Positions 43,080 through 52,304 of a stretch of DNA of 64,000 nt are shown here, piece by piece (positions within the stretch are counted from its first letter, which is position 1; each line of letters opens with the position of its first letter). The notes beneath the pieces are model-generated. The model ran no database searches and was not told the origin of the DNA. It saw only the letters and a list, made by a program, of their open reading frames with translations. Source of the DNA: Gracilaria gracilis (taxonomy: Eukaryota > Rhodophyta > Florideophyceae > Gracilariales > Gracilariaceae); the NCBI GenBank assembly GCA_030374805.1, contig JARGSG010000019.1, positions 310,001 through 374,000 of the forward strand. Direction: 5' to 3'. A program made the position numbers and the translations under genes.

Positions 43080-45173
43080 ATGGCCCCGTCAACAGACCCT
43101 CGTCGTACCGTTGGTAACAAAGTCCACAGTCGTGCCCGCCTTGTAGTTTGTGAGTCGGAAAGCAAACGCTACTTTGGATCTCTTTGGAAGACGAAAACTG
43201 TCCCTGGAACAGTGACAAAAGTTGACATTCGACTCGTCAACGGCCGAAACTGTACATTTCTCACTATTCGGGTTTGACCTCCCAAACCGCCAAAAAGAGT
43301 GTACTCTTCCTCTTTGCAGTGTAAAGGTTGGTGATGGTCTCCTTAACAGTCCACAAACTGAAAATGTTGACACAGCAATTGTACCACCGTTACCGGCCCA
43401 AAATGTTGACAATCAGCCGAATGAAGGAGAAGAACTGCAAAATTTGCAGGAGGCGGATCCCGTTTCACAAGCACCCCCCCTTCCGACCAGCCAGTGACTG
43501 TGCATGATCGTGCGTGGAACACGGAGGCAATTTGTAGCCCTATCAATGGATGCATGCAATTGCAGCCGTGGAAGGTTATTGGCCCAGCCGGAGATTTTAT
43601 CTCACCACGTCATTGCCCAAGTACGATGACATTCATTGACTATTTTTTATGGATGTTCCCCATTGGACATCTGAAGACTATTGTGGAGAAGACGAACAAG
43701 AACTTGGAAAATGATGGTGCCTCTTCGACGAGTGGTGGAGAGCTTTTAAGGTTCTTTGGCGTGATGGTTTTAATAAGCAGGCTGGAGTTTTCCAATAGAA
43801 GAGATCTTTGGGGTTCAAAACCAGCATCCAGGTTTATGTCTCAGCCTGTGATTGGTGAAGCAATGTCACGAAATAGGTTTGAAACTCTAAGGCGTTGTAT
43901 TTGTTTCAGTGGTAACGCTGCTCAAGAGGATTATGGCACGGCTCGCTGGAATTTAGTCACTGATTTCGTGAAAGCCATCAATGATCACCGCCGTTATTTC
44001 GTGACACCTTCACATGCTTTATGCGTTGATGAGAGTATGTCACGCTGGTATGGGCTGGGGGGAGACTGGATTGATGTGGGGCTCCCACATTATACCGCGC
44101 TGGATCGAAAACCAGAAAACGGGTTGGAAATGAAAACCGTTTGTTGCGGAAGAAGTGGTATCATGCTAAATATTGAGCTCAATATGGGATCTGAAACCCC
44201 TGATCAGGATTTTGATGCAGAACATACTCATGGAACTGCTATTTTACTTCGATTAGTCCAGCCATGGTTTGGGTCTGGACGCCATGTCTGTGCAGATTCT
44301 TTTTTTGCATCGGTGAAAACAGCTAATGCTCTTTTGAAAAAAGGACTGCGCTTTACTGGGGTTATCAAGAATGCAACACGTCAATTTCCTATGAAGCATT
44401 TATCAGAGAAGACCTTAGAGAATCGTGGAGATTTTGTTTCAATGGTTTCGAAGGGGAACGGTTTGAATACTGATCTAATGGCGGTAATGTGGGTCGATAG
44501 GGAACGAAGGTACTTTATACCAACATGCAACACGGTGAACCCTGGAAACCCAATAATGCGACAAAGATGGAGACGACAAGGAAATGTTTCGAGGAAAGTT
44601 GAACTTGAAGTACCGATACCAGAGGTTTGTGAGGAATACTATAAAACGTGTTCAATGATTGACAGACACAACAGATGCCGCCAAGATGACTTAAAACTGG
44701 AGAAGAAAATCGAGGTCAAAGATTGGTCGTTCCGTGTGAATTCATCTTTATTATCCATTTGTATGGTTGATGCGTGGATGCTTTACAAAGCTGGTAATGG
44801 TATGCAAAAGTTATTATCTCCATATAACTTCTATTCAAAGTTGGCTGACGAGCTTATCACTAATACGTGGGACCGGACCGCTTTGATGACTCGAGATGAA
44901 GAACATATGGAAATAGAAGATGATATTCCGAAACCTGCAGGAACTGGTGTGCATCTTATGCAGACTAATCGCAAGAGAAAAACTAAGGATGGAATGATTA
45001 CGAAGTCTTCATATCAAGGACGATGCAAAGTGTGCAAAGGGAATATGAAGTCTAAGTTTTTATGTTCTGTATGCTATATATCTTTGAAATCTGAAGTGTA
45101 TTTATGTCACACTGGTACAGGAAGGGACTGCTTTAAGAACCACATTGAGTTACGTCACGGTGTTAAAAAGTAA
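43080..45173 (+). pseudogene. PiggyBac-like (DDE_Tnp_1_7) transposase, two frame changes near the N-terminus
   Basis: The main ORF 43494-45173 (559 codons) is intact and carries the three acids in LCVDESMSRWYG, VCADSFFASVKTANALL and VMWVDRERRYFIPT. It also has the later box SMIDRHNRCRQDD to WMLYKAG and a C-terminal cysteine-rich domain (CKVCKGN to CSVCY to CFKNHIELRH). Upstream, 43080-43277 and 43222-43497 hold plausible N-terminal protein in two other frames, so shifts near 43250 and in the C7 run at 43474-43480 separate them from the main ORF. If an internal start were used, the catalytic part could still be made. Cut-and-paste transposition is the family function. Confidence 0.85.
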
Positions 45174-45463
45174 TTGAAGCACATCTGTTGTCAACAACAA
45201 CGTCAACATAGAAGTAAACAAGCGCTGATATTGAATAAAAACACGTAAAGAATCACATTATCAACAAGTGTTCATTTGCCTTAAGCCCCCTACTAATTCA
45301 ATCCGCGTTATTGAACATGCTAGATAATGTTTACACTCTGACGAAACTGCCACTTTAACAGATGTCACCTTGTTCTGTCTGTTGTTCAAGTGGGTGTTGA
45401 AAACGTTTTTAGTGTAAACATATTACTAGAATTAGTCGAGCTCTATAAGGAGTTTTCGAGTTT

Positions 45464-45540
45464 TAATAAACTCAGCGAGGTTTGAACTCACGTTTAATTT
45501 GCTCACATAGGATATCTTATCCACTGAGCTGTGATTACTG
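45464..45540 (-). other. tRNA-like sequence (degenerate)
   Basis: On the minus strand, an A-box-like GCTCAGTGGATAAG and a B-box-like GAGTTCAAACCTC are about 40 bases apart. The T arm pairs perfectly (GTGAG with CTCGC around TTCAAAC). The acceptor stem has two mismatches and the anticodon arm does not fold well, so this is a tRNA relic or a pol III promoter-like region inside the mobile element, not a working tRNA. Confidence 0.35.
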
Positions 45541-45581
45541 GCCGTTTTGCCCTACAGACTACTACTTAAACGACTGTTCAA

Positions 45582-45613
45582 GGACTTTTCAAATTTTGAA
45601 ATTTGAAAAGTCC
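45582..45613. repeat. 32-nt perfect hairpin
   Basis: GGACTTTTCAAATTT, TG, then the exact reverse complement. It lies in the right arm of the piggyBac-like element with no counterpart seen in the left arm. Confidence 0.85.
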
Positions 45614-45666
45614 GCATTATAGGTCCGGAATGTAATTTTTTGGTTTATTTTACTCTCTCAACGGGC

Positions 45667-45684
45667 TGACCTCATATGAGGTCA
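45667..45684. repeat. Right subterminal palindrome of the piggyBac-like element
   Basis: Identical to 42891-42908. The spacing to the tip differs slightly (15 against 20 bases between palindrome and CTAG). Confidence 0.85.
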
Positions 45685-45985
45685 ACGCGTTGGTCCGATA
45701 GACACTAGGTTTCAGTACTGAATTATGGTAACTTTACGCTTTCATCATGGAATGATCGACAAAAATGTTGACCGCAGCAATCTGTGACAGATTCTGTGCC
45801 CAGGGTAACATGTTTATCTTCTATTGACCTCTCATTGTTCATCAGCCATAACTACTGTATGAAGAGCCATCCTTGTGCTTGATGAAAAGGATACCGAAAT
45901 TACCTATCTTTCACAGAATACCTCATTTAGTTGGCAAGCGGGGAGCTTTGGAAGTATAACCTGCTCTCAAACGGGTATTCTCTAG

Positions 45986-46696
45986 ATGAACGGCATGAAG
46001 GCTTTTGCATCCGTTCTTGCGGCCCTGGGTAGCGGTTTTCTCACCGGCTTTTACTTCAGAAAGTTGATATTGCGACCGTCCTCGACTGTCGAGACCAATG
46101 AATGTGAAAAAGAGAAACCATCAAAGGACTCTAGACAAGCGATAGCGCTTCTAATCAGGGCTGTGGACTACAGCACGGAAAAGCACAAAGATCAGAAACG
46201 GAAAAACAGCAAGCAGCATCCCTACATATGCCACCCAGTCCGCGTCGCTCGGCGGTTGTTGATTGATGGAGGTGTCGATGACGTATGTACTTTGGCGGCA
46301 GCTTTGTTACATGACACGGTTGAAGATACTGATGCTACTTTAGAAGAAATTGAACTACTTTTCGGATCAGAAATAGCACATCTTGTGGACGAGGTCTCCG
46401 ATGACAAAAACTTACCTAAAGAAGTTCGAAAACAGAGGCAGATAGAGAAAGCCCCTCTCATTTCCCCACAAGCGAAAGCCATTAAGCTAGCTGACAAGCT
46501 AGACAACCTAACCGAACTGGCGGAAATCGCTCCAATCGGCTGGGATCAAGAGCGAGTGGAACAATACTTCGATTGGGCAGAAGCTGTGGTACTGGGGTTG
46601 CGAGGGGCCAATCCTGCCTTGGAGGAACAATTAAAAGAAGTTTTCTTGAAGAGGGATATCGCTGCAAAGGCAACTTGTGATACCTCAAGAAGTTAG
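45986..46696 (+). CDS. HDDC3: MESH1/HDDC3-type HD-domain phosphohydrolase
   Basis: 236 residues from ATG 45986. The family (metazoan SpoT homologue) removes pyrophosphate from (p)ppGpp and phosphate from NADPH. The metal-binding HD residues are present: ICHPVRVARRL, LLHDTVEDTDATLEE and KLADKLDNL. Human MESH1 is about 179 residues; the extra N-terminus here has a hydrophobic stretch (ASVLAALGSGFLTGFYF, residues 7-23) followed by Arg/Lys, so the protein may be membrane-anchored or organelle-targeted. No intron is seen. The gene is convergent with RPLP0, 130 bp away, and is the first host gene right of the transposon block. Confidence 0.88.
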   Translation: MNGMKAFASVLAALGSGFLTGFYFRKLILRPSSTVETNECEKEKPSKDSRQAIALLIRAVDYSTEKHKDQKRKNSKQHPYICHPVRVARRLLIDGGVDDVCTLAAALLHDTVEDTDATLEEIELLFGSEIAHLVDEVSDDKNLPKEVRKQRQIEKAPLISPQAKAIKLADKLDNLTELAEIAPIGWDQERVEQYFDWAEAVVLGLRGANPALEEQLKEVFLKRDIAAKATCDTSRS

Positions 46697-46826
46697 AGGT
46701 CTATGGGTGTAGTCATCAACAACTGTGATACATATTCATCATCCTGTGTAAACAACACAGCGGAGGTGTGGATAGACATCAACTTTCTTGTCTTTCTACT
46801 TTACCAATAGACAGCAAACTACCAGC

Positions 46827-47969
46827 TTAATCAAAAAGATCGAAATCCATTTCCTCCTCTTCCTCTTCCTCCTCTTCCTCCTCTGGCTCTTCTGCCGCAG
46901 CTTCCCCATCTGCAGCTGGAGCTGCAGCAGCGGCAGCCATAGCTGCCAAAGCCTCAGGATCGTCCAGAATAGCCTTAATCTTCTCAGCAGCCTTGATTGT
47001 GTATTCAGTAGCGAGCGAAACCGCGACGAGATTCTTCACACCATGCATGATAGAGTGTGGCACAGATGCTCTCGTTGGATATCCAATAGCTAAGGAGACA
47101 GCTGCTAGGTTGGAGATTCCCTTCAACATGGATTGCTTCAGCCGATCGTCAGTGATGTCAAGAACGTCTGGAGAATAAAGACTCCCTTTGTTATATACCT
47201 GCTTGAATTGAAGGCCATACGAGAAGGGTTTGATATTCATTTTCGTAAGCAATGCGACCTCAGAAGATGACACCTTTTCACCTTCTTTAAACAGCTCGAC
47301 ATCGCTCATGATTTCGATCTGACCACGACTGATTTTCGTTGGGATGTTCAAAGCCTGGAAAAAGGTGGTCTGCGTCGGCTCCATCCCGGTCAGACCGGCA
47401 GGAATAGTGACTCCGACTTGAGCAACGGCACCAGCTCGAGCAGGTGCTGGCACCTTGTTCGACCTGATTCGATCTCTAACTTCCTTCAGTTCGCCCTTCG
47501 TGAAAACAAATCCAATGTTACCTTTAAGATGGTCCACAATGGGCTTGAGGTCCGGGTTCTCCTCCGCCTTCTCTAAAATAGCCTTCCTCATTTGAGTATT
47601 CTTTCCAAAAACAAGAAGACTGATGATCATCAAATCAGCAAGACGAAATTGAATACTTCGTGTTAGAGGTCTGCTCGGACGCATGTTCATCGCTTTAAGA
47701 AAAAAGTCTTGACGCTAAAAACGCCACTTTCGTAGTCCAGATGTTGTCAAACGCGATAAAATCAAAGCAACTTACCTGTCCTGACGAGTGCTTATACGGA
47801 TCTCCTGCATTTGCTTGGAACCAACATTGTCGGCGTTGACAAGAAAGGCTTGATCGTACTCGTCGAATGCTGCCTGAAGATGGGCTACGTAAGCCATCTT
47901 CTTAAGCATCTTCGGCTTGATCGGAACCTCATCATCGGCGGGAGCCGCGTTTTCAACAAGAGCAGGCAT
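46827..47969 (-). CDS. RPLP0: 60S acidic ribosomal protein P0 (uL10), one intron
   Basis: Exon 1 is 47776-47969 (ATG 47967-47969), the intron 47620-47775 (156 bp, GTAAGT to CAG), exon 2 46827-47619; 328 residues. P0 anchors the P1/P2 stalk on the large subunit and recruits translation factors. Seen: KMAYVAHLQAAFDEYDQAFLVNADNVGSKQ split as the start of the L10 domain, VFGKNTQMRKAI, then GNIGFVFTKGELKEVRDRI and ARAGAVAQVGVTIPAG, an Ala-rich hinge, a run of Glu and the tip MDFDLFD. The usual tip is GFGLFD-like. The splice joins Q-D-S-L-L in phase. The divergent neighbour GPN3 starts 0.66 kb away. Confidence 0.95.
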
Positions 47970-48633
47970 ACTTGCTTTTCTTTGGTGTAGAGAGCCCTTC
48001 CTTCAGATCTTCACCTTCCTTCGAGAGCGTTACGGCAACAGATTAAGGACTGAGCCGGTAGACCGTATTTTACTCTCCAAGAGACGGCGTTTATATCAGA
48101 GTCTGCGTTCGATGAGAAGACCTGTAGGGCAATGCCGTCGTAGACGACTTCTTCAGGAACCGCCGACGACCCGACGACCGGACGTCGTCTCAAATTATTC
48201 TATTTTTGCAAGATTTCGGCAAATGAGAGTTTGCCACGTTTGGATATGGGAAATACATTTCCAGTACAGTATTCCTTAAAAGAAAAAATTACTTTTTTCA
48301 ATTACCAGGGCAACAGCTGTGTGGATCAAGCCAACACAAGCGTAAACAAAGTCATCACCATTCACGTGGATAGATCTTAGAAGCAGAAACTGAAGTTGGT
48401 CACTCCAGACGTAGTCGTTGGAACTAATAATTTGTTCAACCAAGAACAAGATATCTGAACTCCCAGCTAAGCATCGAAGGCAAATCGAAAGGACTGTTTA
48501 AGATTTCAAACTTGGAAGCTTCATTAATAACGATTGGCTTTCTTCATGTTTTGAAATGTGACTTCCCTTGGAAGTTGATCGCTACTCTGGTAAGAGTTCC
48601 GTAACCGCGGTACTGAATTCTTCTTCTCGCAAT
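47970..48633. promoter_or_regulatory. Divergent promoter region, RPLP0 and GPN3
   Basis: No gene is seen. The leader of RPLP0 is pyrimidine-rich on its own strand near the start. Two long, high-demand genes share this 0.66 kb. Confidence 0.5.
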
Positions 48634-49570
48634 ATGGTCAAGTTTGCTCAGGTTGTCTTGGGTCCTGCAGGAAGTGGGAAGAGTACATATTGCGCCGAAC
48701 TACAGCGATATTGTAATGACAAACGACGCGCTCTTCATGTTATCAACCTCGATCCGGTAAGTGTTCAGTTCAGAGTTTTCCTTTACCTTCTCTCTGTATT
48801 GTGAGAAATAAGATGAACAGAAGTGTTTGAACATGTATGACTTTACTAACTCATATTCACGCTTGTCGGGTGAAAAGGCTGCGGAGGATTTTAAGTACGC
48901 GGTTTCTGTTGACATTCGAGACTTGATTTCTGTTGATGAGGTCGGGGAGGAACTCTCAATGGGGCCCAATGGCGCTCTAGTATATTGCATGGAATTTATG
49001 TTGCACAACTTGGAATGGTTGGAAGAGAAGTTGGACGGGTTTATAGACAATGACTACCTGGTGTTTGACCTGCCCGGGCAAATAGAACTATATACTCACT
49101 TTCCTTTTATGAGAGAGCTCATTCTCAAGCTGAGTCGATGGGATTTCAGGGTACAAGCTCTCTACTTCTTAGATTCACAGTTCATGGCAGATTCATCGAA
49201 GTTTTTTGGAGGATGTATCACAGCCCTTTCGGCTATGCTTCAGCTCGAAGTTCCTCATTTAAACGTTATGTCGAAGATGGATTTGACGCGAAACATGTCT
49301 AAGCGAAAAATCGAAGACTTCATGGACGCAGACGTTGATACGCTTATAAGTAATATATCAAAATCAACAGCTCCCAGGTTTCAAAAACTCAATAGTGCAA
49401 TGGGTTCTCTGCTTGATGATTTTGGAATGGTCAGTTTCGTCCCTCTGGACTTAACTGATGACGAATCAATTGCGAGTCTTCTTCTAATGGTTGACCTTGC
49501 ACTGCAGTACGAAGACGAAGTTGATCAAAATGTACAGGTGCCGGAAGAAAGAGATGAAGGCTCAGAATGA
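48634..49570 (+). CDS. GPN3: GPN-loop GTPase 3, one intron
   Basis: Exon 1 is 48634-48756, the intron 48757-48877 (121 bp, GTAAGT to AAAAG, with an ACTAAC branch-like site at 48845), exon 2 48878-49570; 271 residues. GPN GTPases act as dimers in assembly and nuclear import of RNA polymerase II. Seen: P-loop GPAGSGKSTYC, the signature loop MGPNGALVYCMEF, FDLPGQIELYTH as G3, and MSKMDLT as G4. The exon join INLDP to AAEDFKYAVS fits the family exactly. The start gives the usual short N-terminus before the P-loop. Confidence 0.95.
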
Positions 49571-50479
49571 CGGGCAATTTATCTGGATGTTCCTTTCCCT
49601 TCCTATCAATCACAAATGATGTGTTCAAAAAAGCTTCAACGAATGGGCTTTTGTTAAAGAATGCGACGCGGAGGTACATGAGTCTATCATACAATGAAGA
49701 GCAAACAGAATGTCACAATAACACTAGAAGATCATGTGGTATTCGTAGATCTCTCTCTCTCTCTCCTATGAAGTAACGTAGAATACAAAACTTTTCTTAC
49801 AGAAGAAGCTCTCTTGACTATAAAGGCCAGTATCTTATCAGGCCACTCAATGCAAAGTTTTGCTAGGCTAAGCCCTCAACTTTCTCGAAGAGAGGGAAGC
49901 GCGGCAAATGCTTTGTACTTAAACGGGTATCTCGCACATGTCCTACGTCCATTGGGTACGAACGCGTCTCCGAAAGCACTGTAGAGTGGAATAGTTTCAT
50001 TTCGTATTACTGTTATGCATCGAGGCACAATTTGCACATTGTTCACCATTGCGCTTCACATTAGATCCAAGAAGTCTGGCAAACAAGTCGTTTGTATTAC
50101 ATACAATTGTGGGTCTTTATGAGAGAGGCATTGTGTAAGTTACAACAAATTTTGTTTGTTATGCAGCGGTCCCTCCGATTCAATCCCGGAAGGCGCAAGT
50201 TCCTCCTGAGCATAGACACAGCATTACATACGAGTACAACCAAAGCTTGCAAAGATTAGTCAGTTCATTCTAACTCAGCACTCCTCTCTCTGTGATCAGA
50301 AAAGTTTAAATCAGTCGGTGCTTTATCAAAAAGGCCTAATTACTTCCCCGGCAGCTGGAAGACCCTTTGATCGGTCACACCACCAGAGCGAAACTATCTA
50401 AGCATATCTACAGTTGCCCCTTAAATTCACAGAAAACAGTGTCCGAGTACATTACGCAGGTGCTGGGAACGGATCGAAG
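49571..50479. other. Intergenic, nothing recognised
   Basis: Short ORFs only. A CT run occurs at about 49750-49765. A B-box-like GATTCAATCC near 50176 has no supporting tRNA fold. Confidence 0.5.
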
Positions 50480-50686
50480 ATGCCCAAAGACGAAGATGCT
50501 TCGAAACTTAGTTACGAAGAAAATGCATGCCATCGATACGCCTGTGCAATTCAAGACTGCCTGAAGAGGAAAAACTATGATGAAAAGAAGTGTCGCAAGG
50601 AGATCGATAGGTGGAAATTGTGTCTGAAAACCATCCGGGAAGAGTTAGGGATAATAGAAGATTCAGCGAAGGAAAGTAAGTCATAA
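50480..50686 (+). CDS. CMC4: Cx9C mitochondrial protein, CMC4-like
   Basis: 68 residues from ATG 50480. The twin Cx9C pattern is seen in CHRYACAIQDC and CRKEIDRWKLC with an extra Cys inside the first pair, spaced as in CMC4 (MTCP1 p8). Such proteins are imported by Mia40 into the mitochondrial intermembrane space and form a disulphide-bonded helix hairpin. The open frame extends 22 codons upstream, but the ATG at 50480 gives the length expected for the family. The gene is convergent with the membrane protein gene, with only 46 bp between stop codons. Confidence 0.8.
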   Translation: MPKDEDASKLSYEENACHRYACAIQDCLKRKNYDEKKCRKEIDRWKLCLKTIREELGIIEDSAKESKS

Positions 50687-50732
50687 TTAACGAATTATGG
50701 CTTAGAAAGCATGAACTTCACGGGCGGCCCAG

Positions 50733-52304
50733 CTACTCCGTCTGATGTTCAGAGGATTTGAGTGGAACCGTGTCTTCGGTTTGAACCTTTCGAGAAGAAT
50801 ACAACTTCCACCAGTACAAGAAGGAGAATACTATGAAGAAGGTCACGATCGTTACAACACTATCCGCAGTTCGAAGGAATCCTGAATGTTTGAATCTTCG
50901 TGGAGCTCGGCACTCCTTCAGTAAACCAAACTCAACATTTTGAAACGACTTGATGGGGATCGTGATAACAATGAGAGATTTCCCACGCTTCTTGCAGATC
51001 ATTCTCAATCTCAGACGGAGCAGGTCATTGTGAGACAGAACGCCTCCTTCTTGAATTTGCGACACCGCCCCCTGTGCATCGGTTACACTTGCCATCGCAG
51101 AGACTACGTCAGGTTTCTCAGTTGACACAAGTATAGGGTCCATCTGAATAGAATTGCCGTCATTTGTGAGCCAAAAGTCCCTGAAACGGACTGAAGAGTT
51201 GACTCGAGGAACCATATCTCTGACATCATTAGAGGTTATACGCGAAGCCCTTTCCCAATCTGATGCTGTGGTCCCGTCGTTAACGACATCGTTGCGGCTC
51301 CAAGATGTGGTGCCAATCATTAGACCTTTCACATTCCCCCCTCCACAATCCTTCACCCAGGCGGCCTGGAGGCTGTCAAACGGGAGCAGCGGAATGCTAA
51401 CAGACACGTTAGACCGTCCTTTGATCTGACACTCATAGAGGATGTGGATGATGGAGGTTTCCGACAGTCTCAAGACGCCACCAAATATGGGTCCCTTTGG
51501 AACAACAGTCATTCCTGTATTGCTGGAGTTGACAGAGATATGAAAGAATTCCTGGGTTGTAGCTGGTGGTTTCAATCTGAGGTACAACTTGGTGCTCGTA
51601 ATGTGGGGACCAACGATGAGAGACTGCTGTGATGGTGCAAAGGAGACAGCTGTTCTCTGCCCTGGACCGATGGTCGGCTCCTCAAAGTAGCCAAACTCAA
51701 GTAGTTGGTGGACGCCTTGCCCACAGGTCTTTCGGAACGAAAACACCACGGACAGACTATCCACAACGGGGAAGATCACAGTGATGGTAACATTACGTAA
51801 AGTTGAAGCGTTTGGATTCACCTGACAATCATGGACGATTGTAAATGTTCCAGAGTGCTCTTCTTCATCATCGTAAAACTCAATGACCTTTGGGCGGGAA
51901 ACAGCTGAGTCCGACGACGAGCACTGCGGACTAAGTATTTCATAAGCAACAAAAGTGCCGTAGAAAAACTCAAAAGAGGTCCTGTCGGCGTACTGGTCTT
52001 GGTGATAGATACCAGACGGTACTGTTTGGTTTGATTGGAGCTCCTGTGATTGCGGTAACCAGCGGGAATGCACTGAGCCTTCTTTGAAAACTATGTGATC
52101 ATCTGCAGAGGGGGTTTTCGGATTCACCTCGAAGTCGTCTGCGAGCAGGAGCGTGAACATGTTGAATGCATTGTGAGTATCGTTTCTCTGGGCATCTAGA
52201 CTTTTTGTGGTCTGCTCCTCGACATCTTGTGCCGAAGTGGGGGTTGCACGGGATAGTAAGATGAGCAGAAACAGCACAATGGGAATAGCAAGTAGGCTGT
52301 TCAT
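50733..52304 (-). CDS. Unrecognised type I membrane glycoprotein
   Basis: From the second Met (ATG 52302-52304) it has 523 residues; the first Met (52343) would add 13 polar residues before the signal peptide. Seen: signal peptide MNSLLAIPIVLFLLILL with a likely cut after TSAQ, a long lumenal part with many N-x-S/T sites (SNQTV, NASTLRN, RNVTI, RSNVSVS), a few cysteines arranged as about three repeats of an Ig-like beta pattern (VVFSFRKTCG, AAWVKDCGG, EFGLLKECR each close a segment). One transmembrane helix follows (SVVTIVTFFIVFSFLYWWKLY) with a short acidic cytoplasmic tail. The triple repeat ending in K/E-x-C is my reading; the family is unknown to me. Confidence 0.7.
   Translation of the reverse strand: MNSLLAIPIVLFLLILLSRATPTSAQDVEEQTTKSLDAQRNDTHNAFNMFTLLLADDFEVNPKTPSADDHIVFKEGSVHSRWLPQSQELQSNQTVPSGIYHQDQYADRTSFEFFYGTFVAYEILSPQCSSSDSAVSRPKVIEFYDDEEEHSGTFTIVHDCQVNPNASTLRNVTITVIFPVVDSLSVVFSFRKTCGQGVHQLLEFGYFEEPTIGPGQRTAVSFAPSQQSLIVGPHITSTKLYLRLKPPATTQEFFHISVNSSNTGMTVVPKGPIFGGVLRLSETSIIHILYECQIKGRSNVSVSIPLLPFDSLQAAWVKDCGGGNVKGLMIGTTSWSRNDVVNDGTTASDWERASRITSNDVRDMVPRVNSSVRFRDFWLTNDGNSIQMDPILVSTEKPDVVSAMASVTDAQGAVSQIQEGGVLSHNDLLRLRLRMICKKRGKSLIVITIPIKSFQNVEFGLLKECRAPRRFKHSGFLRTADSVVTIVTFFIVFSFLYWWKLYSSRKVQTEDTVPLKSSEHQTE

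Larger units (their letters stand above)
42872..45708 (+). mobile_element. PiggyBac-like element with CTAG termini
   Basis: CTAGTGTCTAT at 42872 is repeated inverted (ATAGACACTAG) ending at 45708. Inside each end sits the same 18-bp palindrome, at 42891-42908 and 45667-45684. The element is 2,837 bp and holds one piggyBac-type transposase gene. The canonical TTAA target is absent at both ends; CTAG is there instead. A 32-bp hairpin (45582-45613) and a tRNA-like stretch lie in the right arm. Confidence 0.8.

Noticed and set aside
50040..50200. B-box-like GATTCAATCC as a tRNA gene
   Set aside because: No pairing stems around it.
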